Source: Rhizobium sp. CC-YZS058
GTDB lineage: Bacteria; Pseudomonadota; Alphaproteobacteria; Rhizobiales; Rhizobiaceae
Assembly: GCF_034720595.1 (NCBI RefSeq)
Contig: NZ_JAYESJ010000001.1
Coordinates: forward strand, 4,081,501 to 4,145,500
Length of the DNA: 64,000 nucleotides
Direction of reading: 5' to 3'
Position numbers and translations under genes: made by a program. The notes beneath the pieces are model-generated. The model saw only the letters and a list, made by a program, of their open reading frames with translations, was not told the DNA's origin and did not search any database. Shown piece after piece: positions 26,182-36,192 of the stretch (position 1 is the stretch's first letter; each line of letters opens with the position of its first letter).

Positions 26182-26297
26182 GTACAGAACAGTTCCTGGC
26201 AATGCTGATCATGCCAGCCGGCGGCTTGGCGATTGCAGCATTCATGCTTTTCATCACCCGCAAGGATCGCCGTCGGGCGACAAACACAAAGGCGTAA
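26178..26297 (+). CDS. 39-residue single-helix membrane protein
   Basis: The protein (MSTEQFLAMLIMPAGGLAIA, then AFMLFITRKDRRRATNTKA) has one hydrophobic helix and a basic tail, so the C-terminus should face the cytoplasm. The start overlaps the previous stop as ATGA. Size and layout recall single-pass micro-proteins that modulate membrane complexes. No family is recognised. It ends 6 bp from the convergent LysE gene. Confidence 0.6.
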   Translation: MSTEQFLAMLIMPAGGLAIAAFMLFITRKDRRRATNTKA

Positions 26298-26303
26298 GAT
26301 CCC

Positions 26304-26948
26304 TCACCGCGTCTGCGTCATCACGATCTTGACCGCGAAGACCGAGAAGACACCGGCGAAGGTGTAGTCTATGGCGCGCATCACGCGCTTCTGGTGCTGC
26401 AGCCACGCGGCGAGCCTGTCGGCCGTCAGGATGATCGCGACATTGACCGGCATGGCCGCGACGATGAAGAAAATGCCGAGGAAAATCAGTTTCTGCGTGA
26501 CCGCCGGATCGTCCGCGGTGACGAATTGCGGCAGGAAGGTCATGAAGAAGATGATGATCTTCGGATTGAGCAGATTGACCGAAAGGCCGGCAAAGATATT
26601 GGCAACCGGCGTACCGCCTTTCGGGGTCTCGCTGCGTTTGACGTTCAGTGTCGAGCCGAAGCGAATGGCCTGCACGGCCAGCCAGAGCAGATAGGCCGCC
26701 CCTCCGGTCTTCAAGATCATGAAGGCGGTCGGCGAGGCGGTGATCAGCGCCGAGACGCCGAAGGCGACCAGCAAGGTATGGATGACGCAGCCCATGCTCG
26801 TGCCGAGAACGACGAACATGGCTGCGCCACGCCCCTGGCTCAGCGCACGGCTGATCGAGAGCGTCATGTCCGGACCCGGCGTGATGGCGAGCAGCAGCGT
26901 CATGCCGGTGAAGGTGACCAGGGTGGCGAGCGAAGGGACGAAGTCCAT
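26304..26948 (-). CDS. LysE/RhtB-family amino-acid exporter
   Basis: 214 residues with six hydrophobic helices. The family signature TPGPDMTLSISRALSQGRGA follows helix 1, GTSMGCVIHTLLVAFGVS comes next, and NLLNPKIIIFF is in helix 4. Members export amino acids or homoserine lactones out of the cell. ATG 26948 gives the usual N-terminus (MDFVPSLATL); the upstream frame is not homologous. It is divergent from tenA, with 137 bp between the starts. Substrate unknown. Confidence 0.88.
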   Translation of the reverse strand: MDFVPSLATLVTFTGMTLLLAITPGPDMTLSISRALSQGRGAAMFVVLGTSMGCVIHTLLVAFGVSALITASPTAFMILKTGGAAYLLWLAVQAIRFGSTLNVKRSETPKGGTPVANIFAGLSVNLLNPKIIIFFMTFLPQFVTADDPAVTQKLIFLGIFFIVAAMPVNVAIILTADRLAAWLQHQKRVMRAIDYTFAGVFSVFAVKIVMTQTR

Positions 26949-27085
26949 GGCAGCGATCCGCGCGGAGAGTGTTCGTTCTCTATAACATAGGCGTTTCGCT
27001 CCGCCAGAGGGCATTCCGGCCGTGCTTGACAGGGCTTGGCGCGCGATGCAGGTCTGCCGGCCTCTTCCAGTTCGGAGCACGTCCC

Positions 27086-27748
27086 ATGGCCCAGACCTTC
27101 GCGCAATTGATCCGGGACCACCAGGCGGAATGGCGTGCTTATACCGAGCACGCGTTCGTCCATCAGCTGGCTACGGCTGCTTTGCCTCCGGCCTGTTTCC
27201 GGCACTATCTCGAACAGGATTACCTCTTTCTGATCCAGTTCGCCCGCGCCTGGGGGCTCGCCGTCTACAAGAGCCGCGATCTCGACGAAATCCGCCAAGG
27301 GCTCGAAAGCCTGAAGGCGATCGTCGAGGTGGAGATGGGGCTGCACATCGCCTATTGCCGGCAATGGGGCATCGCCCCCGAGACGCTCGATGCCATGCCG
27401 GAATCGCGGGCGACGCTGGCTTATACCCGCTTCGTGCTGGATGCCGGCATGCGCGGCGACCTTCTCGACCTGCATGTGGCGCTTGCGCCCTGCATCGTCG
27501 GCTATGGCGAGATCGCCCGGCGGATCGCCGCCGATCGGACGACGCGGACGGACGGCAATCCCTATGGCGACTGGATCGCCATGTATGCCGGCGCCGATTA
27601 CCAGGCTCTGGTCGCCGCCGAGATTGCCTGGCTGGACGCGCGGCTCGCGCCCCTTGATCCATCCCGCTTTTCCGCGATTTCAAGCCTCTTCCGCGATGCG
27701 ACGCGGCTGGAGGCGGATTTCTGGCAGATGGGTCTCGATCTCGCCTGA
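27086..27748 (+). CDS. tenA: TenA-family aminopyrimidine aminohydrolase / thiaminase II
   Basis: 220 residues, all-helical TenA fold. The substrate Asp45 is in YLEQDYLFL, the catalytic Cys136 in [11 protein letters not shown], and the C-terminal Glu209 in [11 protein letters not shown]. TenA hydrolyses degraded thiamine pyrimidine (aminomethyl-HMP) to HMP for salvage, or cleaves thiamine. I found no TPP riboswitch before it, and no other thiamine gene is near, so it seems to stand alone. Start ATG is preceded by GGAGCACGTCCC, a good site. Confidence 0.88.
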   Translation: MAQTFAQLIRDHQAEWRAYTEHAFVHQLATAALPPACFRHYLEQDYLFLIQFARAWGLAVYKSRDLDEIRQGLESLKAIVEVEMGLHIAYCRQWGIAPETLDAMPESRATLAYTRFVLDAGMRGDLLDLHVALAPCIVGYGEIARRIAADRTTRTDGNPYGDWIAMYAGADYQALVAAEIAWLDARLAPLDPSRFSAISSLFRDATRLEADFWQMGLDLA

Positions 27749-27878
27749 GCACGCCCGCAGATGGCGCGCCGGTGCTTGCACGGCCGGCAAAACTCTTTAC
27801 AGAATGCCGCGATTTTCAAGGAGACGGCCGAGGGTGGCGAATGCCGCAAGGCCGCGCAGTCAGACGGAACGGATCATC

Positions 27879-29102
27879 ATGGCACTCCCCAAAGACGTGA
27901 AGAAGGTCGTGCTCGCCTATTCGGGCGGTCTCGACACCTCGATCATCCTCAAATGGCTTCAGACCGAACTGAACGCCGAGGTGGTCACCTTTACGGCCGA
28001 TCTCGGCCAGGGCGAGGAGCTTGAGCCGGCACGCAAGAAGGCCGAGATGCTCGGCATCAAGGATATCTATATTCGCGATGTGCGTGAGGAGTTCGTCAAG
28101 GACTTCGTCTTCCCGATGTTCCGCGCCAATGCCGTCTATGAAGGTGTCTACCTGCTCGGCACGTCGATCGCCCGCCCGCTGATTTCCAAGCATTTGATCG
28201 AGATCGCCCGCGAGACCGGAGCCGACGCGATTGCCCATGGCGCCACCGGCAAGGGCAACGACCAGGTCCGCTTCGAGCTGTCCGCCTATGCGCTGAATCC
28301 CGATATCAAGATCATCGCGCCCTGGCGCGACTGGAGCTTCAAGAGCCGAACCGATCTGCTGGCCTTCGCCGAGCAGCACCAGATCCCGGTTGCCAAGGAC
28401 AAGAAGGGGGAGGCGCCCTTCTCCGTCGACGCCAACCTCCTGCACTCCTCCTCGGAAGGCAAGGTGCTGGAGGATCCGGCTCAGGAGGCGCCGAACTACG
28501 TCTATATGCGCACGATTTCGCCTGAAGAAGCGCCCGATCAGGCGACCGTGGTCAAGATCGGCTTCCGCAAGGGCGATGCCGTGTCGATCGACGGCAAGGA
28601 GATGAGCCCGGCTTCGATCCTCACCGCGCTCAACGCACTCGGCCGCGACAACGGCATCGGTCGCCTCGATCTGGTCGAAAACCGCTTCGTCGGGATGAAG
28701 TCGCGCGGCGTCTACGAGACCCCCGGCGGCACCATCCTGCTGGCTGCCCATCGGGCGATCGAATCGATCACGCTCGATCGCGGGGCTGCGCATTTGAAGG
28801 ACGAGCTGATGCCGCGCTATGCGGAGCTCATCTATTACGGTTTCTGGTTCTCGCCCGAGCGCGAAATGCTGCAGGCGCTGATCGACAAGAGCCAGGAGCA
28901 TGTGGAAGGCGAAGTGACGCTGAAGCTCTACAAGGGCAATGTCATGGTCATTGGTCGCGAAAGCGCGAGCTCGCTCTATTCCGACAAGCTGGTCACCTTC
29001 GAAGACGACCAGGGTGCCTACGACCAGAAGGATGCCGCCGGCTTCATCAAGCTGAACGCGCTGCGCCTTCGCACCCTTGCCGCCCGCAACCGCGGCCGCT
29101 GA
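27879..29102 (+). CDS. argG: Argininosuccinate synthase
   Basis: 407 residues, the usual bacterial length. The ATP-binding P-loop [11 protein letters not shown] lies near residues 12-22; [14 protein letters not shown] and [13 protein letters not shown] are also characteristic. ArgG joins citrulline and aspartate using ATP in arginine synthesis. The start is the ATG giving [17 protein letters not shown]; the long frame upstream belongs to another frame of tenA. A terminator follows 26 nt after the stop. Confidence 0.96.
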   Translation: MALPKDVKKVVLAYSGGLDTSIILKWLQTELNAEVVTFTADLGQGEELEPARKKAEMLGIKDIYIRDVREEFVKDFVFPMFRANAVYEGVYLLGTSIARPLISKHLIEIARETGADAIAHGATGKGNDQVRFELSAYALNPDIKIIAPWRDWSFKSRTDLLAFAEQHQIPVAKDKKGEAPFSVDANLLHSSSEGKVLEDPAQEAPNYVYMRTISPEEAPDQATVVKIGFRKGDAVSIDGKEMSPASILTALNALGRDNGIGRLDLVENRFVGMKSRGVYETPGGTILLAAHRAIESITLDRGAAHLKDELMPRYAELIYYGFWFSPEREMLQALIDKSQEHVEGEVTLKLYKGNVMVIGRESASSLYSDKLVTFEDDQGAYDQKDAAGFIKLNALRLRTLAARNRGR

Positions 29103-29128
29103 CCAAGGACGGACTCTAGACTTGAAAG

Positions 29129-29169
29129 AGCCCGTCTGCCTCGGCATGAAGCCGGCAGACGGGCTTTTT
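29129..29169. terminator. Terminator between argG and the convergent MFS gene
   Basis: A 12-bp stem (29129-29140 with 29154-29165) followed by TTTTT. The stop codon of the convergent gene overlaps its T run, so it mainly serves argG. Confidence 0.85.
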
Positions 29170-30371
29170 CATGCGCCATGGCGCATGGCCTCCGGCGTCA
29201 CCTGCCGGAAGATGAGGAAAGACAGGGTCGCGGCAAGACAGAAGGCCGGTACGATCAGGCCGAAGGCGGTCAGAGGCTCGCCGACCAAAGCCGCGAACAG
29301 GCCGCCGGCAAAGCCGGTCCCAAGCTGTAAAAAGCCGATCAGCGCAGAGGCTGCACCCGCCACATGCGGGACGCCCTGAAGGGCCGCCGTCGTCATATGC
29401 GGCGTGAGAAAGGCAATGCCGAAGCTTGTCAGAGCGATCGGCCCCATGACGCTCGCATAGCTGGGCGTCAGCAGAGCGCTGAAAAGAGCGATCAGAGATC
29501 CGCCGCCGATAAGGCAGAGAAGCCCGATCCGGACGGCGGGCAGGCCGCCCAGCCGCGGGGACGCGACCCGCAGCATCACCGATCCCAGAAAATAGAACCC
29601 CGACTGCATGAGCATTCCGACCGCGAAGGCAAGCGGCGAGAGCCCGACCCTGTCGATGAGAATGAAGGGCAGCATGGTTGACTGGGCATAAAGCGAGCCG
29701 ACGGCTCCGGCGAGGACCCCGGCTGCCGAAAGAAAGCGCCGGTCGACGAGAAGCATGCGATAGGCGTTGAGGATGCGCCTCGGCGCCGCCCGCATCGGGT
29801 CCGGCTCCGTCGTTTCCCGCATCAGCAGGGTGACGGAGAGGATGATCAGCGAGGAAAAGCCGATGAGCATCAGGAAGATCGCCTGCCAGCCGAAGGCGGC
29901 CAGGGCCAGCCCGCCAAGGGTCGGCGCCAGCGCCGGGCCGACCGCGAGCATGATGCCGATCAGGTTCATGATGCGGCTGGCGGCCTCGCCGGTGAACTGA
30001 TCGCGCACCATGGCGCGCGCCACCGTAATACCGACCGAGGCTCCGATCCCTTGGACGAGCCGGCCGGCAAGCAGCCATTCGACCGAGGGGGAAAGGCTGC
30101 AGATGACGCCTCCGACGGCGTTGATACCGATGAAGGCAAGCACGGCACGGCGCCGGCCGATGGCATCGGAAAGCGGACCGGAGAGCAGCTGGGCAACCGA
30201 AAAGCCGGCGAAATAGAGCGAGAGCGTGAGCTTGATCATGCCCTCGGTGGTGCGAAAGGCCGCTACCAGCTCCGGCATGGCTGGTGTGTAGATCGACATG
30301 GAGATCGGCCCTATGGTCGCCAGCAGGGCGCCCAGCAGCGCGGTCCGCCTTTCGCTCATCCGCTCAGCCAT
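29169..30371 (-). CDS. Bcr/CflA-type MFS multidrug efflux transporter
   Basis: 400 residues with twelve helices. The N-terminal SIYTPAMPELVAAFRTTEG, motif A LSDAIGRRRAV and motif C MLAVGPALAPTLGGLAL mark the DHA1 Bcr/CflA group, proton-driven exporters of drugs such as bicyclomycin or florfenicol or of sulphur amino acids. The substrate here is not determinable. The first ATG is used, with GGACCAGG before it; a second ATG four codons on is possible. It is divergent from the M3 peptidase gene. Confidence 0.87.
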   Translation of the reverse strand: MAERMSERRTALLGALLATIGPISMSIYTPAMPELVAAFRTTEGMIKLTLSLYFAGFSVAQLLSGPLSDAIGRRRAVLAFIGINAVGGVICSLSPSVEWLLAGRLVQGIGASVGITVARAMVRDQFTGEAASRIMNLIGIMLAVGPALAPTLGGLALAAFGWQAIFLMLIGFSSLIILSVTLLMRETTEPDPMRAAPRRILNAYRMLLVDRRFLSAAGVLAGAVGSLYAQSTMLPFILIDRVGLSPLAFAVGMLMQSGFYFLGSVMLRVASPRLGGLPAVRIGLLCLIGGGSLIALFSALLTPSYASVMGPIALTSFGIAFLTPHMTTAALQGVPHVAGAASALIGFLQLGTGFAGGLFAALVGEPLTAFGLIVPAFCLAATLSFLIFRQVTPEAMRHGA

Positions 30372-30601
30372 GGCCTGGTCCCCATCGTCGGCGATCTGTG
30401 TGCCGCGACCGACACGAGGTCTGCAGGACGCCTAGCATCGCGCCGGCAGGCGGACAAGGGCGTCGATAGTGCTTGTCTCCTCGCCAAAATTTCGGCACCT
30501 TCGCGGTCCCACCTCTTCGACCACACCAGCGTCTTGCGCGTGCGTCGGCGCATCTCCCATCTCGCCAGCCCGGGCCGCTGCTCACGGAAAAGGATCATGG
30601 C

Positions 30602-32692
30602 ATGTCGGATCTCCAGTCTCTCAATCCCGCGCTCACCGAATGGACGGGGCCGGATGGCCTGCCGCAGTTCGAGTCGGTCCGCGATGCCGATTTCGCGCCT
30701 GCCTTCGAAGCCGCGCTCGCCGAGCACGAAGCGGAGATCGAGGCAATCGCCGCCGATCCCGAGCCGCCGACGTTCGAGAACACCGTGGAAGCGCTGGAGA
30801 TCGCCGGGGATCGCTTGAGCCGCGTCTCCGCCCTGTTCTGGAACCGGGCCGGTGCGCATACCAATCATGTCATCCAGGCGCTCGAGCGCGACATCGCGCC
30901 GAAAATGTCCCGACACTATTCGAAGATCGGAACGCATCCGGTGCTTTTTGCGCGGATCGACACCCTGTGGTCGGCCCGTGAGGCATTGGGGCTGACGCTT
31001 GAACAGTCGCGCGTTTTGGAGCGCCATTGGAAGGGCTTCGTCAAGTCCGGCGCCAAGCTCGCAAAGCCGGAGCAGGAGCGCCTGGCTGCCGTGAACGAAC
31101 GGCTGGCAGCACTCGGCGCCACGTTCGGCCAGAACGTGCTGGCGGACGAGAAATCCTGGTCGCTGCTGCTCGACGAAGGCAAGGATCTTGCCGGCCTGCC
31201 CGCCTTTCTCACGGATGCGATGGCGGAAGCCGCACGGGAGCGCGGGGCGGAGGGGCGATACGCCGTCACCCTTTCCCGCTCGATCGTCGAGCCGTTCCTG
31301 ACCTTCAGCGATGACCGTGGCCTGCGCGAAACAGCGTTCAAGGCCTGGGCCGCCCGCGGCGAAAACGGAGGCGAGACCGACAACCGCGCGGTGATTACGG
31401 AAACACTGGCCTTGCGGGCCGAGAAGGCACGCCTGCTCGGCTACGAGAATTTCGCAGCTCTGAAGCTCGACAACACCATGGCAAAGACGCCGGACGCGGT
31501 GAATGCCCTGCTGGAAGCCGTCTGGCACAAGGCGGTTGAGCAGGCCCGGCGCGAGGAAGCGGATCTGGCTGCGCTGATCGTGCGCGAGGGCGGCAATCAC
31601 CCCGTCATGCCGTGGGACTGGCGCTATTATGCCGAGAAGGTGCGGGCCGAGCGTTTCGATTTCTCGGAAGGCGAGCTCAAACCCTATCTGCAGCTTGAAA
31701 AGATCATCGATGCCTGCTTTGATGTCGCGCATCGCCTTTTCGGCATCACGGCCACGGAGAAGAAGGGCGTGAAGGCCTATCATCCGGAGGTGCGGACCTA
31801 TGAGATCCGCGACGCCGATGGCACGCTCGTCGCACTGTTCCTCGGTGATTATTTCGCGCGGCCCTCCAAGCGATCCGGCGCGTGGATGAGCGCCTTCCAG
31901 TCCCAGCATCGCCTGACGCTGAAGAACGGCGCGAAGGGCGAGCTGCCGATCATCTACAATGTCTGCAACTTTGCGAAGCCGGCCGAAGGAAAGCCGGCTC
32001 TGCTTTCGCTCGACGATGCCCGGACGCTGTTTCACGAATTCGGCCATGCCTTGCATGGCATGCTGTCCGATGTGACCTACCCGTCCGTCTCCGGCACCGG
32101 CGTCTCGCGCGACTTCGTCGAGCTACCGTCGCAGCTCTACGAACATTGGCTGACCGTCCCGGACATCCTCAAGCGCTATGCGGTGCATGAAGCGACCGGC
32201 GAGCCCATGCCTCAGGCCCTGCTCGACAAGGTGCTGGCGGCCCGCACCTTCGACGCCGGCTTCAACACGGTCGAGTTTACCTCCTCGGCGCTGGTCGACA
32301 TGGCCTATCACACGGCCGACCGCGTCGATGATCCCATGGCCTTCGAGGCGCAGGTGCTCGAGCGGATCGGCATGCCGCAGTCGATCATCATGCGCCACCG
32401 GTCACCGCACTTCCTCCATGTCTTCTCCGGTGACGGCTATTCGGCCGGCTACTACTCCTACATGTGGTCGGAGGTGCTCGATGCGGATGCGTTTGCCGCC
32501 TTCATGGAAACCGGAAATCCCTTCGATCCGGAGACGGCCAAGCGGCTGAAAGACCATATCTACTCCGTCGGCGGGTCGCTCGACCCGGAGGACGCCTACC
32601 GCGCCTTCCGCGGAAAACTGCCGAGCCCCGACGCGATGCTGCGGAAGAAGGGGCTCGCAGTGGCAGAGGAGCTTGCCGGCAGCGACGCCTAA
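30602..32692 (+). CDS. M3-family metallo-oligopeptidase (Dcp/PrlC type)
   Basis: 696 residues, cytoplasmic, with the zinc site HEFGH at 478-482 inside LFHEFGHALHGMLSD. The downstream SGTGVSRDFVELPSQLYEHW and GDGYSAGYYSYMWSEVLDADAF are features of peptidyl-dipeptidase Dcp and oligopeptidase A. It degrades short peptides, including cleaved signal peptides in relatives. ATG 30602 (MSDLQSLNPALTEW) is chosen, with GGAAAAGGA upstream; an extended frame before it is not homologous. Dcp and PrlC cannot be told apart safely. Confidence 0.9.
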   Translation: MSDLQSLNPALTEWTGPDGLPQFESVRDADFAPAFEAALAEHEAEIEAIAADPEPPTFENTVEALEIAGDRLSRVSALFWNRAGAHTNHVIQALERDIAPKMSRHYSKIGTHPVLFARIDTLWSAREALGLTLEQSRVLERHWKGFVKSGAKLAKPEQERLAAVNERLAALGATFGQNVLADEKSWSLLLDEGKDLAGLPAFLTDAMAEAARERGAEGRYAVTLSRSIVEPFLTFSDDRGLRETAFKAWAARGENGGETDNRAVITETLALRAEKARLLGYENFAALKLDNTMAKTPDAVNALLEAVWHKAVEQARREEADLAALIVREGGNHPVMPWDWRYYAEKVRAERFDFSEGELKPYLQLEKIIDACFDVAHRLFGITATEKKGVKAYHPEVRTYEIRDADGTLVALFLGDYFARPSKRSGAWMSAFQSQHRLTLKNGAKGELPIIYNVCNFAKPAEGKPALLSLDDARTLFHEFGHALHGMLSDVTYPSVSGTGVSRDFVELPSQLYEHWLTVPDILKRYAVHEATGEPMPQALLDKVLAARTFDAGFNTVEFTSSALVDMAYHTADRVDDPMAFEAQVLERIGMPQSIIMRHRSPHFLHVFSGDGYSAGYYSYMWSEVLDADAFAAFMETGNPFDPETAKRLKDHIYSVGGSLDPEDAYRAFRGKLPSPDAMLRKKGLAVAEELAGSDA

Positions 32693-32863
32693 GGTTCGCT
32701 TCAAAGCTGCCCGATCGGCAGTCTGCACGCCGATGGTCCGAGAACGGGAGGCTGCCTTGCGCGGCGGCCCCCTTTCGCACACGCAAAAAACCATGTATGA
32801 GCCGCGGCAATGACCATGCGGTGCGGCGAGAGGCCGGCGCTGCCCAATTTCCGGAACCATCAC

Positions 32864-34690
32864 ATGAATTTGCGCAATATCGCGATCATCGCACACGTTG
32901 ACCATGGGAAGACGACGCTGGTCGACGAGCTTCTGAAGCAGTCCGGCTCGTTCCGCGAGAACCAGCGCGTGGCCGAACGCGTCATGGATTCCAACGATCT
33001 GGAAAAGGAACGCGGCATCACCATCCTCGCCAAGGCGACGTCGGTCGAATGGAAGGACACGCGGATCAACATCGTCGACACCCCCGGCCACGCCGACTTC
33101 GGTGGCGAGGTGGAGCGTATCCTTTCGATGGTGGATGGCGCGATCGTGCTGGTCGACTCCTCCGAAGGCCCGATGCCGCAGACCAAGTTCGTGGTCTCCA
33201 AGGCTCTGAAGGTCGGCCTGCGTCCGATCGTGGCAATCAACAAGATCGACCGGCCGGATGGTCGCCATGAGGAAGTCATCAACGAAGTCTTCGATCTCTT
33301 CGCCGCGCTGGATGCGACCGACGAGCAGCTCGACTTCCCGATCCTTTACGGCTCCGGCCGCGATGGCTGGATGAACGTCAATCCGGAAGGTCCGAAGGAT
33401 CAGGGTCTCGCGCCGCTTCTCGACCTCGTGCTCGAACATGTGCCGGCTCCGACCGTCGAGGAAGGCCCGTTCCGCATGATCGGCACCATTCTTGAAGCCA
33501 ACCCCTTCCTCGGCCGCATCATCACCGGCCGCATCGCCTCCGGCTCGATCAAGCCGAACCAGGCGGTCAAGGTTCTCGGTCAGGATGGCAAGACCATCGA
33601 AACCGGCCGAATCTCCAAGATCCTCGCCTTCCGCGGCATCGAGCGTCAGCCGATCGAAGAAGCCAGCGCCGGCGACATCGTTGCCATTGCCGGCCTGTCC
33701 AAGGGCACCGTCGCCGACACCTTCTGCGACCCGTCCGTCAACGAGGCCATGAAGGCACAGCCGATCGACCCGCCGACCGTCACCATGTCCTTCATCGTCA
33801 ATGACAGCCCGCTGGCTGGCACCGAAGGCGACAAGGTCACGAGCCGCGTCATCCGCGACCGCCTGATGAAGGAAGCGGAAGGCAATGTGGCGCTGAAGAT
33901 CGAAGAGGCGGAAGGCAAGGATTCGTTCTTCGTCTCCGGCCGTGGCGAATTGCAGCTCGCCGTGCTGATCGAAACCATGCGCCGCGAAGGCTTCGAGCTC
34001 GCCGTTTCGCGTCCGCGCGTCGTCATGCACAAGGATGACAACGGCACGCTGCTTGAGCCGATCGAAGAAGTCGTCATCGACGTCGATGAGGAGCATTCGG
34101 GTGTCGTCGTGCAGAAGATGTCCGAGCGCAAGGCCGAACTTGCCGAACTGCGCCCCTCCGGCGGCAACCGCGTGCGGCTGAAGTTCTTCGCGCCCACGCG
34201 CGGCCTCATCGGCTACCAGTCGGAGCTTCTGACGGATACGCGCGGCACGGCAATCATGAACCGCCTGTTCCATGACTACCAGCCCTTCAAGGGCCAGATC
34301 GCCGGGCGCGTGAATGGCGTTCTGCTGTCGAACGGCTCCGGCGAAGCGGTCGCCTATGCCATGTTCAACCTCGAAGACCGCGGCCCGATGATCATCGAGC
34401 CGGGCGAAAAGGTCTATGCCGGCATGATCATCGGCATCCACTCGCGTGACAACGACCTTGAGGTCAACGTTCTGAAGGGCAAGCAGCTCACCAACATCCG
34501 CGCCGCCGGCAAGGATGAAGCGGTCAAGCTCACCCCGCCGATCCGCATGACCCTCGACCGGGCCCTGTCCTGGATCCAGGACGACGAGTTGATGGAAGTG
34601 ACGCCGAAGTCTATCCGCCTGCGCAAGATGTATCTCGATCCGAATGAGCGCAAGCGGTTCGAAAAGGCCCGCACCGCCGGCGCCGCCTGA
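32864..34690 (+). CDS. typA: Ribosome-associated GTPase TypA/BipA
   Basis: 608 residues, normal for TypA. The G1 motif AHVDHGKTT lies at 9-17, ERGITILAKATS is switch I, DTPGHADFGGEVERIL G3, and NKIDRPDGR G4. EF-G-like domains III and V follow, then the TypA-specific C-terminal domain (PTRGLIGYQSELLTDTRG, LTPPIRMTLDRAL). TypA helps ribosome assembly and stress adaptation. The ATG giving MNLRNIAIIAHVDHGK was used; only a weak GGAA lies before it. A terminator follows. Confidence 0.95.
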   Translation: MNLRNIAIIAHVDHGKTTLVDELLKQSGSFRENQRVAERVMDSNDLEKERGITILAKATSVEWKDTRINIVDTPGHADFGGEVERILSMVDGAIVLVDSSEGPMPQTKFVVSKALKVGLRPIVAINKIDRPDGRHEEVINEVFDLFAALDATDEQLDFPILYGSGRDGWMNVNPEGPKDQGLAPLLDLVLEHVPAPTVEEGPFRMIGTILEANPFLGRIITGRIASGSIKPNQAVKVLGQDGKTIETGRISKILAFRGIERQPIEEASAGDIVAIAGLSKGTVADTFCDPSVNEAMKAQPIDPPTVTMSFIVNDSPLAGTEGDKVTSRVIRDRLMKEAEGNVALKIEEAEGKDSFFVSGRGELQLAVLIETMRREGFELAVSRPRVVMHKDDNGTLLEPIEEVVIDVDEEHSGVVVQKMSERKAELAELRPSGGNRVRLKFFAPTRGLIGYQSELLTDTRGTAIMNRLFHDYQPFKGQIAGRVNGVLLSNGSGEAVAYAMFNLEDRGPMIIEPGEKVYAGMIIGIHSRDNDLEVNVLKGKQLTNIRAAGKDEAVKLTPPIRMTLDRALSWIQDDELMEVTPKSIRLRKMYLDPNERKRFEKARTAGAA

Positions 34691-34715
34691 TCGGTTTTAC
34701 GGTCGCCCTATTGAA

Positions 34716-34750
34716 AGCCTCGCTGCGGACGCGCCGCAGCGGGGCTTTTT
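34716..34750 (+). terminator. Terminator after typA
   Basis: A 13-bp stem with one T-G pair (34716-34728 with 34734-34746), 5-nt loop, followed by TTTTT. Confidence 0.88.
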
Positions 34751-34792
34751 CGTGCCGGCGGCACGGTCGGTCGCCGTTCAGGCAGCCAAAGA

Positions 34793-34828
34793 AAAACCCT
34801 CGACGATCGTTCGATCGTCGAGGGTTTT
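34793..34828 (-). terminator. Terminator after carD
   Basis: A perfect 17-bp inverted repeat (34793-34809 with 34812-34828) with A runs on one side and T on the other. It lies 38 nt beyond the carD stop on the minus strand and could also back up the typA terminator. Confidence 0.85.
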
Positions 34829-34865
34829 GATGGCCGGACGGCGAGGACCGCCTTGGCTGATGACC

Positions 34866-35435
34866 TCAGGCGGCTTCTTCCTGAGACTCGTCTTCGTCGA
34901 CCGTCTTGCCGCGCTTCGGGCCCTTGGCAAGATTGACCTCGACCAGCCGAACGGCTTCGGTGCCGGACATCTTGTTCACGGCTGCGATTTCGCGGGCCAT
35001 GCGATCGAGAGCCGCTTCATAGAGCTGACGCTCGGAATAGGACTGTTCCGGCTGGTTTTCAGCGCGATACAGGTCCCGAACGACTTCGGCGATGGCAATC
35101 AGATCGCCCGAATTGATCTTGGCGTCATACTCCTGGGCGCGGCGCGACCACATGGTCCGCTTCACACGGGCCTTGCCCTGGACGACCTTCAAAGCACGTT
35201 CGACAAAATCAGTCTCGGAAAGCTTGCGCATGCCAATGCTCACGGCCTTGGCGACCGGCACCTTCAGGCGCATCTTGTCCTTGTCGAAATCGATGACAAA
35301 CAGTTCGAGCGACATGCCGGCAACAACCTGCTCCTCGATGGCGACGATCTGGCCGACACCATGAGCGGGATAGACAATCGATTCACCGGTCTTAAAACCG
35401 TGGCGCGTGGAAGACTTCTTCTGCTGGGTCGTCAT
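34866..35435 (-). CDS. carD: CarD-family RNA polymerase-binding transcription regulator
   Basis: 189 residues: N-terminal RNA polymerase-interacting domain (FKTGESIVYPAHGVGQIVAI, about 14-75) and C-terminal helical DNA-contacting domain with Trp96 in TMWSRRAQEY, the residue that props open the upstream edge of the promoter bubble in CarD/CdnL proteins. The acidic tail ESQEEAA ends the protein. CarD stabilises open complexes at many promoters, rRNA among them. GGGAG precedes the ATG. It is last in the leftward block helicase, S4 protein, fdxA, carD. Confidence 0.93.
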   Translation of the reverse strand: MTTQQKKSSTRHGFKTGESIVYPAHGVGQIVAIEEQVVAGMSLELFVIDFDKDKMRLKVPVAKAVSIGMRKLSETDFVERALKVVQGKARVKRTMWSRRAQEYDAKINSGDLIAIAEVVRDLYRAENQPEQSYSERQLYEAALDRMAREIAAVNKMSGTEAVRLVEVNLAKGPKRGKTVDEDESQEEAA

Positions 35436-35853
35436 AAATTCAAAAACTCCCTGTTACGCTCCCGGGGTGGTGCCGGGGTCGGGTCAGTCAGGCCCGGGGA
35501 CTGGACGATAGGCCCATGGGTCAATACCTACTGAACCAGCCATGAAAAACAGAGACTTCCGACAGCCGTGCCCCAACGGGAACGCCTCTTGAGGAGGAGG
35601 GTGAGCCGCGACGGTGGGAAGAGTGCTTTCGTGGTGGATTCGGGGACACGGGGGTCTTCACGTGCCGCGAGGTGGATCAGTGTTGCGACCCTACCACAAT
35701 TAACTGCCGAAATCAAACATTTGCTTCAGCCACGCGCAAGCTTCCCCGTCCCGAAACTGGGCGGAGTGTCTCCAGGCGGGCCACACGAGCGGCCGGCGGC
35801 GTGCTGTCGGAGGCGCCCGAGCGGCGGGGGCAGCCCCACCCGCATCAATGCGC
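35436..35853. other. Intergenic region between fdxA and carD
   Basis: 418 bases without a convincing gene. It should hold the carD promoter and 5' leader. I see a CACGTG near 35660 without further parS similarity, and a GGGGC-A-GCCCC stem near 35828 without a T run. No small ORF here has a ribosome site and family features. Confidence 0.55.
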
Positions 35854-36192
35854 CTAGTTGCCAGAACCCGGCTTCGGGGAGAAGTACTTCTCGTACTTGC
35901 CTTCGACCCCGTCCATCTCCTTCGCCTCGGGCAGTTCTTCCCGCTTGACGGTGATGTTCGGCCATTGGGTGGCAAACTCTGCATTCACCTTCAGCCACAT
36001 ATCGAGCCCCGGCTCGGTATCGGGCTTGATCGCGCCCGCCGGGCATTCCGGCTCGCAGACGCCGCAGTCGATGCATTCATCCGGATGAATGACCAGGAAG
36101 TTTTCGCCTTCGTAGAAACAGTCGACCGGGCACACCTCGACGCAATCGGTGTATTTGCAGCGAATGCAATTGTCGGTGACGACATAGGTCAT
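35854..36192 (-). CDS. fdxA: Seven-iron ferredoxin FdxA
   Basis: 112 residues with two clusters: Cys9, Cys17 and Cys21 region ([17 protein letters not shown], 3Fe-4S plus a Cys to the second cluster) and Cys40, Cys43, Cys46, Cys50 ([11 protein letters not shown], 4Fe-4S). The long C-terminal tail ending [10 protein letters not shown] is typical of the FdxA (7Fe) type. It carries electrons in the cytoplasm; the partner is not known. ATG 36192 is the conserved start (MTYVVTDNC), preceded by GGAGTGGA. Confidence 0.93.
   Translation of the reverse strand: MTYVVTDNCIRCKYTDCVEVCPVDCFYEGENFLVIHPDECIDCGVCEPECPAGAIKPDTEPGLDMWLKVNAEFATQWPNITVKREELPEAKEMDGVEGKYEKYFSPKPGSGN

Noticed and set aside
26990..27085. 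TPP riboswitch before tenA
   Set aside because: No THI-box motifs (CUGAGA and ACYUGA-type) in the leader, which is short and partly inside the divergent promoter region.
35650..35665. Second CACGTG site as another parS
   Set aside because: Only TTCACGTG matches; the right half differs, and the 16-bp similarity is poor.
35528..35716. 62-codon frame between carD and fdxA
   Set aside because: No ribosome site and no family features; it overlaps the probable carD leader.
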